Of a stretch of 64,000 nucleotides of DNA, positions 24,400 to 33,112 are shown piece after piece. This DNA comes from Euzebya rosea (GTDB lineage Bacteria > Actinomycetota > Nitriliruptoria > Euzebyales > Euzebyaceae): NCBI RefSeq assembly GCF_003073135.1, contig NZ_PGDQ01000008.1, positions 62,001 to 126,000 of the forward strand, written 5' to 3'. The position numbers and the translations under genes are program-made. The notes beneath the pieces are model-generated. The model was not told where the DNA came from, did not search any database, and saw only the letters and a program-made list of their open reading frames with translations. Position 1 is the first letter of the stretch; every line of letters starts with the position of its first letter.

Positions 24400-24524
24400 G
24401 TGGCACCCCCGGTGCGTTGCCTGACTGCGGTCGACGCGGGGTGTGGGCGTGCGATCTCACCGTAATCCTGCCCCTGCCGCGTCGACAAGGGGTCCGTTGG
24501 CAACGGCCGGGACCGATCGACCGG

Positions 24525-24550
24525 GTTTGGCATCCTCCGAACAGGGGTAG
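24525..24550 (+). promoter_or_regulatory. Putative SigB/SigF-type promoter (GTTT-N16-GGGTAG)
   Basis: GGGTTTGG with GTTT at 24525-24528, 16 bases, GGGTAG at 24545-24550, 115 bases upstream of the small zinc-ribbon gene. It is in the 266-base gap beside the sigma-factor gene, where I see no other feature. Confidence 0.5.
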
Positions 24551-24665
24551 CGGGTCGGGCTCCTGCCCGATCGTTGTTTGCCGCCTGCCCCCGTCCGGGA
24601 ACGACGTCGGACGTGACCTCGCGCCCACACCCCGCGTGACCGACCGACATCCACTCGGAGGACCC

Positions 24666-24872
24666 ATGCGACCCCAGCGAACCCTGCACGAACGAGCTCC
24701 GCGCGACCCCGGCGACCCCGCCGCCGGCACCGACACCGTGGTCTTCGACCGCGACCGCCCGATGTACGCCTGCCCCCGGTGCGGCTCGACGGCGGTGCCG
24801 ACCGACGACTGCGTGCCCGATCTGGTCGTGGAGCACGAGTGCGATCGACGCGGGACACTCCGGCTCGGCTGA
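24666..24872 (+). CDS. Small zinc-ribbon-like protein
   Basis: 68 residues; ATG preceded by CTCGGAGGACCC. The core MYACPRCGSTAV with later cysteines in DDCVPDLVVEHECDRRG could chelate one zinc ion. No further domain fits in this length. It is probably driven by the GTTT-N16-GGGTAG promoter next to the sigma gene and might be a stress-induced regulatory or adaptor protein; that is inference. Confidence 0.65.
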   Translation: MRPQRTLHERAPRDPGDPAAGTDTVVFDRDRPMYACPRCGSTAVPTDDCVPDLVVEHECDRRGTLRLG

Positions 24873-24977
24873 CGCGCCCGAATCGGGCTCCGACGTCGGG
24901 GTTCCGTGTGATGGACGACGCTCTGGGGCAGTGTGCGGCTGCAGCACCCCCGACCCCCCGGAGTGTCGAACACCCCC

Positions 24978-25949
24978 ATGATCGTGGACTTCCAGATCGT
25001 CGAGGCCGACGGTGACGTCGTCGCGCGCGGCGACTCCTTCGACGAGGCCATGGCGCAGCGTCGCGACGGCGCCTACGTCTGGATCCGGGTCTTCGACCCC
25101 AACCCGGGGGAGGTCCGCGAGCTGGCCACGACGTTCGGGCTGCCCGAGCTGGCCGTGGAGGACGCCACCACCGCCCACCAGCGACCCAAGCTGGAGCGGT
25201 ACGAGGACACGCTGTTCGTGGTCCTCAAGCCGGCGATGTACGACGACGCGCAGGAGACGATCACGCTCGGGGAGATCGACCTGTTCGTCGGCACCGACTT
25301 CGTCATCAGCGTGCGACACGGCGATGTCGGCACGCTCGATCCCGCGAGCCGACGCCTGGCGCGTGACCCCGAGCTGGCAGCCCATGGCCCGGCTGCGGTG
25401 CTGTACGCCGTGGCCGACGACGTCGTCGACCGGTACATGCCCGTCGTCCGGGAGCTCGAGCGCGACATCGACCAGATCGAGCGCCAGGTGTTCGACACCG
25501 ACGAGCAGCCGCCCACCGAACGCATCTACGCCCTGGTGCGCGAGGTGCTGGACTTCCAGCGCGCGACCTTCAGCCTGCTGCGGCCCATGGAGGATCTGGC
25601 GAACGGGCGCATCGACGGGGTCTCCCACGAGCTGTCCCACTCCTTCCGCGACGTCGCGGACCACGCCCGCCTGGCCCACGAGCGGGCCGCGAGCTTCCGC
25701 ACCCTTCTGGACAGCGCGCTGCAGGCCAACCTGGCCCTTATCGGCCTCCAGGAGAACCGGGACCAGCGCAAGATCTCGGCGTGGGCAGCCATCGCGCTCG
25801 TGCCCACGATCATCGGCGGCATCTGGGGGATGAACGTCGGCGGGATACCGTTGGCGGGAACGCCGGCCGGGTTCGCCCTGCTGGCCGCGATCATGGCGTC
25901 GGTGTCGGCCTACCTGTACTGGCGACTTCGTCGCAACGACTGGCTGTAG
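24978..25949 (+). CDS. corA: CorA-family magnesium/cobalt transporter
   Basis: 323 residues. A long soluble N-terminal domain with the coiled-coil segment VVRELERDIDQIERQVF, then two C-terminal transmembrane helices separated by the selectivity signature GMN (IWGMNVGGIPL). CorA forms pentameric channels for Mg2+ uptake in the cytoplasmic membrane. The C-terminal Arg/Lys-rich tail (YWRLRRNDWL) is usual. ATG 24978 has no good ribosome binding site. Confidence 0.95.
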   Translation: MIVDFQIVEADGDVVARGDSFDEAMAQRRDGAYVWIRVFDPNPGEVRELATTFGLPELAVEDATTAHQRPKLERYEDTLFVVLKPAMYDDAQETITLGEIDLFVGTDFVISVRHGDVGTLDPASRRLARDPELAAHGPAAVLYAVADDVVDRYMPVVRELERDIDQIERQVFDTDEQPPTERIYALVREVLDFQRATFSLLRPMEDLANGRIDGVSHELSHSFRDVADHARLAHERAASFRTLLDSALQANLALIGLQENRDQRKISAWAAIALVPTIIGGIWGMNVGGIPLAGTPAGFALLAAIMASVSAYLYWRLRRNDWL

Positions 25950-25979
25950 GCCCGCCCGCGCACACGGCGCCGGTGACGC

Positions 25980-26447
25980 TCACACGGCGCCGCTGGACTG
26001 GACCAGCGGCAACGTCCGGTGGTCCCGCCATGGCCCACCGCTGTCGCGGGCGAGGTCGGCCACGGTCGTCGAGCCGAGGCGCTCGAGCACCAGGTCCCGC
26101 ACGTCGGCCCAGACGTCGCGCAGGCTGCAGCCGTGGTCCATGGGGCACGGCTCGGGGTTGCTCCGCGTCGCGCAGTCGATGGGGGCGAGCTGCCCCTCGA
26201 ACAGCCGCACCACCCGCTCGAGGGTGATGTCGGCCGGCGGATGGTTCAGCAGGTAACCCCCGTACCGGCCGCGCTGGGACCGCACGATCCCGTCGCGTCG
26301 CATCACCGGCATGACCTGCTCGAGCATAGAAGTGGGCACCTGCGTCCGGCGTGACAGCTCCTCGAGGGTGACCGGTTCGTCGCGGCGTGCCAGCGCGAGG
26401 GCCAGCACCGCCCTGGTGGCGTAGTCGGTTCGACGGCTGACCCACAT
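25980..26447 (-). CDS. Rrf2-family regulator with three-cysteine cluster motif
   Basis: 155 residues from ATG 26447. The winged helix DYATRAVLALALARRDEPVTLEELSRRTQVPTSMLEQVMPVMRRDGIV and RYGGYLL wing are typical. Cys92, Cys101 and Cys107 (C-x8-C-x5-C) lie where IscR, NsrR and RsrR bind a [2Fe-2S] or [4Fe-4S] cluster. It is divergent from a TauE/SafE exporter, with a TACCTG-N7-CAGGTA operator between. It may sense nitric oxide, redox or sulfur state. Confidence 0.9.
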   Translation of the reverse strand: MWVSRRTDYATRAVLALALARRDEPVTLEELSRRTQVPTSMLEQVMPVMRRDGIVRSQRGRYGGYLLNHPPADITLERVVRLFEGQLAPIDCATRSNPEPCPMDHGCSLRDVWADVRDLVLERLGSTTVADLARDSGGPWRDHRTLPLVQSSGAV

Positions 26448-26534
26448 GGACACGGCACCTCTCGACATCGTGGCTTGCGGACCGGGCGCCGAGGACGCAC
26501 ACTCCGCCGATTCACTCGAATATCCCTATATGAC

Positions 26535-26553
26535 TACCTGGGTTTATCAGGTA
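26535..26553. promoter_or_regulatory. Putative Rrf2 operator
   Basis: TACCTG, seven bases, CAGGTA: a perfect inverted repeat in the intergenic region, 26 bases upstream of the tauE-like ATG. A-T-rich sequence around it is unusual for this genome. Confidence 0.6.
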
Positions 26554-26578
26554 TGGGATCGACAGGAAAGGGAGGGCG

Positions 26579-27460
26579 ATGTCCAACATCGTCGTGCTCG
26601 CACTCGTGGGCCTCGTCGCACAGCTGATCGACGGGTCGCTCGGGATGGCCTACGGGGCCACCTCCACGAGCCTGCTGCTGGTGACCGGGCTGTCGCCGGT
26701 GGCGGCGTCGGCGTCGGTCCACCTGGCCGAGGTCGGCACCACCTTGGCGTCGGGTGCCGCCCACTGGCGGTTCGGCAACGTCGACTGGCCGCTGGTGCTT
26801 CGGCTCGGGGTGCCCGGGGCGATCGGGGCCTTCGCCGGCGCGCACCTGCTGGCGGGGCTGTCGACCGCGGCCGCCGCCCCCGTCACGGCGACGATCCTCC
26901 TCGTCATCGGCGTGGTGCTGCTCAGCCGCTTCGTGCAGCGGGACGGCGCGTCCGGGCCCACCGAGCGACGTGTGCCGACCCGGATGGTGGCGCCGCTCGG
27001 CCTGGTCGCCGGCCTGGTCGACGCCACGGGCGGTGGGGGATGGGGGCCGGTGGCCACGCCGTCGTTGCTGCTGACCGATCGCCTGCCGCCGAGGAAGGTC
27101 ATCGGGACCGTGGACACCTCGGAGTTCCTCGTCTCGGCCGCAGCCAGCGTCGGCTTCCTCCTGGCGCTGGGTCGGGAGGTCGTGTCGCTGCCCGTCGTGC
27201 TCGCGCTGCTGGGCGGGGGCCTCGTGGCCGCGCCGATCGCGGCGTGGCTGGTCCGACGGGTGCAGCCGCACCTGCTGGGCGTTTCGGTCGGCGGGCTGCT
27301 GGTGCTGACCAACGCCCGGACGCTGCTGACCGCCGCGGGTGCCCCCGGCCCGGTACGCGCGACGGCGTTGGTGGCCGTGCTGGTCGTGTGGGTCGCAGCC
27401 GTCGGGGCGGCTCATCGGCGACACCGTCGGGCAGGGCTTGCCCTCGTCTCGGCACCCTAG
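26579..27460 (+). CDS. TauE/SafE-family sulfite/organosulfonate exporter-like permease
   Basis: 293 residues with eight hydrophobic segments. The N-terminal LVGLVAQLIDGSLGMAYGATSTSLLL and the second-half repeat LVAGLVDATGGGGWGPVATPSLLL are the two conserved family repeats. Members move sulfite, sulfoacetate or similar anions across the membrane. Start supported by GGAAAGGGAGGG. Control by the divergent Rrf2 regulator is likely from the inverted repeat near its promoter. Confidence 0.88.
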   Translation: MSNIVVLALVGLVAQLIDGSLGMAYGATSTSLLLVTGLSPVAASASVHLAEVGTTLASGAAHWRFGNVDWPLVLRLGVPGAIGAFAGAHLLAGLSTAAAAPVTATILLVIGVVLLSRFVQRDGASGPTERRVPTRMVAPLGLVAGLVDATGGGGWGPVATPSLLLTDRLPPRKVIGTVDTSEFLVSAAASVGFLLALGREVVSLPVVLALLGGGLVAAPIAAWLVRRVQPHLLGVSVGGLLVLTNARTLLTAAGAPGPVRATALVAVLVVWVAAVGAAHRRHRRAGLALVSAP

Positions 27461-27500
27461 GCTGGGTCCTCCCGACGCCCATCACGAGGAGCACCGCGTC

Positions 27501-28844
27501 ATGCCCGCTCGTCCACCCCTCGCACCCGGACCGCCCGCGAACCCGCTGCTGGGGCACCTCGGCCTGGCCCTGACCGATCACATCTCCTCCTCCTGGGCGA
27601 CGGTGCATGCCAGCCACGGCGACACCTTCGGCCTGCGGATGGGCCCACCCGGCGTCGGGTACCGGCTGACCGTCACCCGGGATCCCGAGTCGATCGGCTA
27701 CGTGCTCGGGGCGACGTCACCGTTCGACAAGGAGGGACATCCCTTCTTCGAGGCGTTCCGCGACCTGCTCGGCACGGGCCTGTTCAGCGCCTACGGCGAG
27801 GACTGGCGGTGGCAACGACGCGTCCTGCAGCCGCTGTTCACCGCCAAGCAGTCCGCGTCCTACGCCGGTCTGGTCCGCAAGCGCGCGGAGGAGTTCACCA
27901 GCCGTTGGATCGAGGCCGACGGGCCGCTGCCGCTGCGGTCGGAGATCCTGCGCCTGACCCTGATGGTGGTCACCGACCTGCTGTTCGGGCAGGGACGGGA
28001 GGACCTCGCCGACCGCCTCGAGGCGCACTTCCCCACCATCTCCTCCTACGTCATCGAGCGGGCCTTCAACCCGCTGCGGCTGCCCCGGTCGACGCCGCTG
28101 CCGGCCATCCGGCGTCGCGAGGCGGCGGTCGCGGAGGTCTACGAGCTGGTCGACGACGTCCTGGCGGGCGCCGAGGCGACGGAGGACAGCTTCGTCGGCC
28201 GGTTGCGTGAGGCGGTCGACCCCGAGACCGGGCGGCGCTTCACCGACGACGAGATCCGCGACCAGGTGCTGGTGTTCGTCGCCGCGGGCCACGACACCAC
28301 CGCGACGGCGTTGACGATGGCCCTGCAGCTGCTGGGCCTGCACCCCGAGGCACAGGCACGTGCCGCCGCCGAGGTGGACGAGGTCGGTCCGGTGGACTCC
28401 GCGGAGGCGGCAAGCCGGCTGGAGTGGACCACGGCGGTCATCGACGAGACGATGCGGCTGTACCCCTCGGCGCCGGGGACCGGCCGGCGTGCAACGGCGG
28501 ACACCGAGGTCGACGGGTTCTTCGTGCCGAAGGGGTCCAACGTCTACACCAACTTCTGGGGGCTGCACCGCCACCCCGACCTCTGGACCCACCCGGAGGC
28601 CTTCCAGCCACAGCGGTTCGTCGACGTGCCCGCCCTGGACCGTCCGCGGCACACCTACCTCCCCTTCGGTGCAGGTCCGCGCGCCTGCATCGGCGCCCAC
28701 ACCGCGGTGCTGGAGATGCAGGTCATCCTGTCCACGGTGCTGGAGCGGGCCGAGGTCGTCGCCACGACCCGCGACATGCCGGTGCACACGGCCATCACCC
28801 TCGCCCCGGCGGTCGACCTGCCTGCGGAGTTCCACCGCCGCTGA
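27501..28844 (+). CDS. Cytochrome P450
   Basis: 447 residues. I-helix AAGHDTTATAL, K-helix ETMRL, PERF-like FQPQRFVD and the heme loop FGAGPRACIG (thiolate Cys) are all present. The N-terminus PLAPGPPANPLLGHL and the WRWQRRVLQPLFTAKQ region resemble class E or CYP4-like bacterial P450s. No membrane anchor. The substrate is not indicated by neighbours, and no ferredoxin gene is adjacent. Start ATG 27501 follows GAGGA. Confidence 0.95.
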   Translation: MPARPPLAPGPPANPLLGHLGLALTDHISSSWATVHASHGDTFGLRMGPPGVGYRLTVTRDPESIGYVLGATSPFDKEGHPFFEAFRDLLGTGLFSAYGEDWRWQRRVLQPLFTAKQSASYAGLVRKRAEEFTSRWIEADGPLPLRSEILRLTLMVVTDLLFGQGREDLADRLEAHFPTISSYVIERAFNPLRLPRSTPLPAIRRREAAVAEVYELVDDVLAGAEATEDSFVGRLREAVDPETGRRFTDDEIRDQVLVFVAAGHDTTATALTMALQLLGLHPEAQARAAAEVDEVGPVDSAEAASRLEWTTAVIDETMRLYPSAPGTGRRATADTEVDGFFVPKGSNVYTNFWGLHRHPDLWTHPEAFQPQRFVDVPALDRPRHTYLPFGAGPRACIGAHTAVLEMQVILSTVLERAEVVATTRDMPVHTAITLAPAVDLPAEFHRR

Positions 28845-28860
28845 CCGTCCGGACCGCCCG

Positions 28861-28990
28861 GCGTGTGCGATGGGCACCCGTGGCTGCCGTGCAGCGCACC
28901 CACCCTCCCGCGGCGGCCGCCCCGGCCGCGCCCCGGCGTGTGCGATGGGCGCCCGTGGCTGCCGTGCATCGCACCCACCCTCCCGCGGCG
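28861..28990. repeat. Two 55-bp direct repeats with internal hairpin, 75-bp period
   Basis: Copies at 28861-28915 and 28936-28990 differ at two bases only. Each holds GTGCGATG and, further on, a matching or near-matching CATCGCAC arm. A third, inverted piece (CATCGCACACGCC) is at 29072-29084. This fills most of the gap between the P450 gene and the next gene. Confidence 0.85.
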
Positions 28991-29114
28991 TGTGCCTTCC
29001 ACCGCCCGGCCGGCCCTCCAACGCACACACCGGCCCGGGGCGTGTGGCGCGGCCGCCGGCAGGTGCGGGGGCATCGCACACGCCGTGTCCGGACGAGGGG
29101 CACGAGGAGGGGAT

Positions 29115-30146
29115 ATGGTGCGGCCGATGACGTCGAACGCCCCCGCCGAATGGGCCGATCTGCCGCCGCTGCGCTGGGGGCTGGTCGGTGCCGGAATCAT
29201 CGCCCGCTCCTTGACCCGTTCCCTCGCCGCCGCGCCCGGTGAGGTCGTGGCCGTCTGCGCCCGCAACCCCGAGCGCACGGCCGCCTTCGCCGAGGAGCAC
29301 GGCATCGCGACCGCCCTGACCGACCTCGACGAGATGCTCGCCGACGACTCGATCGACATCGTCTACGTGGCGACGCCGCACTCGATCCACGAGGAACCGG
29401 TCGTCGCCGCACTCGAGGCCGGCAAGTCGGTGCTGTGCGAGAAGCCGCTGTCCCACGGCCTGGCCTCCACCCAGCGGTGCATCGACGCCGCCCGCGCGTC
29501 GGACGCCACGTTCATGGAGGCCATGTGGACGCGCTTCCTGCCGGCGTGGCGCACCGCCGAGTCATGGATCGAGGCCGGCGACATCGGCGAGGTCCGGACG
29601 CTGACCGCCAGCATGGGGTTCCCGGCGCCGACCGACCCCACCCACCGGCTGCAGGACCCGGCCCTCGCCGGCGGTGCGCTGCTGGACATCGGGGTCTACG
29701 TCCTGGCCCTGACCCAGCGGATCCTCGGCGGTGACCCCGAGGACCTCCAGGTCCTCTGGGAGCCGACCGCGACCGGCGTCGACGGGCAGGTCTCCATCGG
29801 GATGCGCTACGCCGACGGGCGCATGGCGAACCTGGCCCTCAGCCTGGTCAGCGACATGGAGGGCACAGCGGTTGTCTCGGGCAGCGAGGGTGCGGTCGCC
29901 GTGCCGTCCTTCCACCGCGCCGAGGAGGTGCAGCTGACCCAGCGACGGACCGTGCAACGCACCGAACGGTTCCCCCACCTCGTCAACGGGCTCGAGCACC
30001 AGGTCGCCGCCATCACCGCCGCGGTCGCCGACGGCGCGCAGGAGGTCGACGGGATGACGTGGGCCGACAGCCTCGAGGTGGCTGCGCTGTCCCAGCGGAT
30101 CCGTGATCGCATGGGGCTGCGCTACCCCTTCGACCCACCCACCTGA
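29115..30146 (+). CDS. Gfo/Idh/MocA-family oxidoreductase
   Basis: 343 residues. LRWGLVGAGIIARSL is the NAD(P) site and VYVATPHSIHEEPVVAALEAGKSVLCEKPLSHGL includes the family's catalytic EKP motif. The C-terminal sugar-binding domain follows (GGALLDIGVYVLAL). Starts at 29115 (ATG), 29118 (GTG) and 29127 (ATG) are all in frame; GAGGAGGGG just upstream favours the first two. Substrate is probably a sugar or polyol, not determined. Confidence 0.92.
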   Translation: MVRPMTSNAPAEWADLPPLRWGLVGAGIIARSLTRSLAAAPGEVVAVCARNPERTAAFAEEHGIATALTDLDEMLADDSIDIVYVATPHSIHEEPVVAALEAGKSVLCEKPLSHGLASTQRCIDAARASDATFMEAMWTRFLPAWRTAESWIEAGDIGEVRTLTASMGFPAPTDPTHRLQDPALAGGALLDIGVYVLALTQRILGGDPEDLQVLWEPTATGVDGQVSIGMRYADGRMANLALSLVSDMEGTAVVSGSEGAVAVPSFHRAEEVQLTQRRTVQRTERFPHLVNGLEHQVAAITAAVADGAQEVDGMTWADSLEVAALSQRIRDRMGLRYPFDPPT

Positions 30147-30187
30147 GGCCCAGCACCCAGCGGGGTCCGCCCAGCAGGAGGTCATCG

Positions 30188-31099
30188 ATGGAACGTGTCG
30201 TCTACATCCACGGGGTCGTGCCACAGGGCGCCGTCGACCACACCACCAGCTACCGGGCGTTCCGCGACGGGCTGACGACGCGCCTCGTCGACGAGGGGCA
30301 CGAGCCGCTGCCCCCGCTGGCCGACAGCGTCACCGTCGAGTGGGGGTTCCCCCACCCCCTCGCCGGGGACACGGCGTCGCTGGCCCGCGCCCAGGAGGTC
30401 ATCACGCGGCGGGTCGACACGGCAACCCCGTCGGATCGGACCTCCTTCAGCGGGTTGCTGTTCGCCCCCGCGATCGAGCCGGTCCGCGGCCTCATCCAGC
30501 ACACCTGGGCCGACATCGTCCACTACGTCTCGGAGAAGGGGAAGGCCCGGATCCGCAACGTCGTGTGGGGCCGGATGCTGGCGCTGATCGACCCCCACGA
30601 ACCCACCGACCTGACCGTGATCGGCCACAGCGCCGGATCCCTCATCGCGATCGACCTGCTGTTCTGGTTGTTCTCCCACCAGCGCGAGGACCCCGCTGAG
30701 GTGCGGGAGATGGGCCTGGACCCCGACGAGGTGGAGGCGGCGCACACGAACTGGCGCATCCGGCGGCTGGTGACGTTCGGGTCACCCATCGCGGCGCTGC
30801 TCATCCGCTCCACCGCGGTCACCGACATCCTCGCCGACGACGGCACGCTGGACGCCGGTGACCTCGGGCTCGGGACTCGCTGCCACGACGGGGCCATGCC
30901 GCTGTGGCTGAACGTGTGGGACCGCCACGATGTGCTGGCCTACCCCGTCGAACCCTTCTACACCGGCGCGGAGATCCACGACCTGTACCCCGACCACTCC
31001 GATTCGTTGCTGGGATCCCACGAGGCCTACTGGCACGCAGACCGGGTGCACCGGGCCCTCGCCGCGGCATGGGGACGACAACCGATCCCGCTGACCTGA
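30188..31099 (+). CDS. Alpha/beta-hydrolase-fold (lipase-like) protein
   Basis: 303 residues. [12 protein letters not shown] at the N-terminus and [19 protein letters not shown] (nucleophile Ser in GHSAGS) identify the fold. [13 protein letters not shown] and [11 protein letters not shown] near the C-terminus may provide the Asp and His. Good ribosome binding site (AGGAGGT). It resembles uncharacterised PGAP1/lipase-like proteins; no substrate can be named. Confidence 0.8.
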   Translation: MERVVYIHGVVPQGAVDHTTSYRAFRDGLTTRLVDEGHEPLPPLADSVTVEWGFPHPLAGDTASLARAQEVITRRVDTATPSDRTSFSGLLFAPAIEPVRGLIQHTWADIVHYVSEKGKARIRNVVWGRMLALIDPHEPTDLTVIGHSAGSLIAIDLLFWLFSHQREDPAEVREMGLDPDEVEAAHTNWRIRRLVTFGSPIAALLIRSTAVTDILADDGTLDAGDLGLGTRCHDGAMPLWLNVWDRHDVLAYPVEPFYTGAEIHDLYPDHSDSLLGSHEAYWHADRVHRALAAAWGRQPIPLT

Positions 31100-31116
31100 C
31101 CCCCACCGACCCGCGA

Positions 31117-31122
31117 TACGCT
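31117..31122 (+). promoter_or_regulatory. Predicted leaderless -10 box of ogt
   Basis: TACGCT, then eight bases, then ATG 31131. Confidence 0.5.
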
Positions 31123-31130
31123 GCCCGACG

Positions 31131-31637
31131 ATGGGACGGTGGCACGACGTGGTGGACAGCCCGATCGGACCGCTGACGGTGTCGGTGGTCGATGGGGAGG
31201 ACGGCGGCGAGCCCGAGCTGACCGGAGTGTTCTTCGAGCAGCACCGCCATCCCGTTGATCCCGCCGTCCTCGGCGCTCGCGACGCCGGTCCGATCCGCCG
31301 GGTCCGCATCCAGCTGGAGGAGTACTTCACCGGCGACCGCGAAGCCTTCGACGTGCCGCTGGCCCCGGCCGGCACCCCGTTCCAGCTGACCGTCTGGCGG
31401 GCCCTGCGCGACATCCCGTACGGCGAGACCATCGACTACGGCGAGCTGGCACGACGCATCGGCAGGCCCACCGCGTCCCGCGCGGTCGGGGCGGCCAACG
31501 GTCGCAACCCGATCAGCATCGTCGTGCCGTGCCACCGTGTCATCGGCTCGACCGGCACCCTGACCGGCTACGGCGGTGGGGTCGAGCGCAAGCAGGCGCT
31601 GCTGGACCTCGAGCAGCGCGGGCGGCGGTTGTTCTGA
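31131..31637 (+). CDS. ogt: Methylated-DNA-protein-cysteine methyltransferase
   Basis: 168 residues. The acceptor motif [12 protein letters not shown] and the helix-turn-helix segment [32 protein letters not shown] are characteristic of Ogt/AGT. It transfers alkyl groups from O6-alkylguanine to its own cysteine. The TGA overlaps a CTG that appears to start the next gene. Confidence 0.96.
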   Translation: MGRWHDVVDSPIGPLTVSVVDGEDGGEPELTGVFFEQHRHPVDPAVLGARDAGPIRRVRIQLEEYFTGDREAFDVPLAPAGTPFQLTVWRALRDIPYGETIDYGELARRIGRPTASRAVGAANGRNPISIVVPCHRVIGSTGTLTGYGGGVERKQALLDLEQRGRRLF

Positions 31638-32770
31638 CGACCTCCGAGGCCGGGCCCCGTCGCGCACCGTGGTGGCTCGACGACGTGGCCGACGACGCCG
31701 TGGAGGCGTCCCCGCTGCCAGCGGACCCGGTCCGCGCCGACGTGGTGGTCGTCGGGTTGGGCGCCTCCGGGCTGGAGGCGATCGTGCTGCTGGCCGAGGC
31801 GGGGCTGGACGTGGTCGGGCTGGACGCCAACGGCATCGCCGGTGGGGCCGCCGGCGCCAACGGCGGGTTCCTGCTGGCGGGGCTGCCGGACTTCCACCAC
31901 GAGGCGGTCGGCCGTCACGGTCGACCCGCGGCGAACAGCTGGTGGCATCGCACGGTGGAGGAGCTGGACCGGCTGGAGGACGACGAGCCGTCGTTCCAGC
32001 GGGTCGGCAGCCTGCGGATCGGGGCGGACGAGGACGAGGAGCGCGACTGCCTGATCCACCTCGCCCAGATGAAGCGCGACGGCATCGACGCCCTGGCCTA
32101 CGACGGGCCGGAGGGCCGCGGGCTGCTGGTTCCCGGCGACGGCATGTTCCACCCGGGTCAGCGCTGCCAGCGGCTGGCACGTCGGGCCGTGGCGGCGGGG
32201 GCACGGCTGCACGCGCCAGCCCCGGTCCGTTCGGTCGACTCCGGCCGGACGCTGGTGGCCTCCCCGGACGGCGGAACCCGGCAGGTCCGCAGTCGGGTGG
32301 TCCTGGTGGCGGTCGACGGGGGGCTGGAGCACGTCGTCCCGGAGCTCGCCGGCACCGTGCGGACCGCGAGGCTGCAGATGCTGGCCACGGCCCCGCTGCC
32401 ACCACCCACCGTGCCCCGGCCGGTCTACCGACGCTTCGGCCTCGACTGGTTCCAGCAACGACGCACGGGTGAGGTGTTGCTCGGTGGTGGCCGGGACGTC
32501 GGCGGTGACGAGGAATGGGATGCCCCAGCCGAGCCGAGCGAGACCGTCCAGTCCCACCTGGATCGCCTGCTGGCCGAACTCGGCCTGGACTGGGCCGCGG
32601 TGACCCACCGCTGGGCGGCCCGCGCGGCGTTCACGACCACCCGCTTGCCCATCGACGCCCAGCCCCGCCCGCGGGTGCACGTCGTGGGCGGCTACAGCGG
32701 CCACGGCAACGTGATCGGCAGCCTGCTGGCGCGGCAGGCTGCCCGCCGGATCCTCGCCTCGGCCCGGTGA
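31634..32770 (+). CDS. FAD-dependent oxidoreductase (DAO family); probable CTG start
   Basis: 378 residues if CTG 31634 is used. [31 protein letters not shown] is the FAD-binding Rossmann motif, [14 protein letters not shown] the substrate-side loop, and [20 protein letters not shown] the C-terminal FAD contact. The WWLDD segment before the Rossmann motif belongs to this family, and no ATG, GTG or TTG lies in frame upstream of it before the ogt stop. The CTG forms a CTGA overlap with that stop. GTG 31685 is the first canonical alternative. Substrate unknown (amine or amino acid likely). Confidence 0.8.
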   Translation: MTTSEAGPRRAPWWLDDVADDAVEASPLPADPVRADVVVVGLGASGLEAIVLLAEAGLDVVGLDANGIAGGAAGANGGFLLAGLPDFHHEAVGRHGRPAANSWWHRTVEELDRLEDDEPSFQRVGSLRIGADEDEERDCLIHLAQMKRDGIDALAYDGPEGRGLLVPGDGMFHPGQRCQRLARRAVAAGARLHAPAPVRSVDSGRTLVASPDGGTRQVRSRVVLVAVDGGLEHVVPELAGTVRTARLQMLATAPLPPPTVPRPVYRRFGLDWFQQRRTGEVLLGGGRDVGGDEEWDAPAEPSETVQSHLDRLLAELGLDWAAVTHRWAARAAFTTTRLPIDAQPRPRVHVVGGYSGHGNVIGSLLARQAARRILASAR

Positions 32771-32796
32771 ACGGTCGGGTGAACGGTCAGGTGAAC
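32766..32796 (+). repeat. Three 12-bp tandem repeats at the end of the oxidoreductase gene
   Basis: GGTGAACGGTC(G/A) at 32766, 32778 and (partial) 32790. The first copy contains the stop codon. Confidence 0.8.
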
Positions 32797-32826
32797 AGGG
32801 CCTCCGGGACCCCCTGCTGGAGCTCC

Positions 32827-32858
32827 GTCCGGGACGCGTCGTCGGGTGACGCCCGGAC
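32827..32858. terminator. Bulged hairpin, probable terminator
   Basis: GTCCGG (32827-32832) with CCGGAC (32853-32858), and, after a three-base bulge, GCGTC with GACGC. It lies in the gap after the oxidoreductase gene, which otherwise holds short repeats and the Crp-type site. Confidence 0.5.
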
Positions 32859-33019
32859 CTGAACGACCCATACGGGACGATCGGACAGGTTGGCGCCGTG
32901 ATCGGCGTTCCCGAGCGTTCGCAACCCGTCGTCCACAGGCTCTGACCTGTCCGCTCGACCCGCGCACCGGACGGCTCCTCGACGCCCGAAAACCCCATGG
33001 ATACGGGGCCGGCGCAGCA

Positions 33020-33035
33020 TGTGAACGGTTTCACA
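33020..33035. promoter_or_regulatory. Perfect Crp-type site TGTGA-N6-TCACA
   Basis: TGTGAACGGTTTCACA inside a 20-base CATGTGAA/TTCACATG palindrome, 78 bases upstream of the rpf-like ATG. Crp family sites of this exact form control rpfA in Mycobacterium tuberculosis. Confidence 0.75.
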
Positions 33036-33097
33036 TGGCCGACGGGACGCCTGACCAGCAGGACCAGACCCCACAGAACGCCAAGGTTTTCCACACC

Positions 33098-33103
33098 TAC
33101 TGT
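33098..33103 (+). promoter_or_regulatory. Predicted -10 box of the rpf-like gene
   Basis: TACTGT, then nine bases, then ATG 33113. The Crp-site centre would then be about 82 bases upstream of the transcript start. Confidence 0.4.
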
Positions 33104-33112
33104 GATCTGGCT

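Noticed and set aside
32860-33112. A cyclic di-AMP (ydaO-type) riboswitch before the rpf-like gene, as in other actinobacteria
   Set aside because: I could not place the conserved ydaO core in this leader; the Crp site and -10 box explain the region better.
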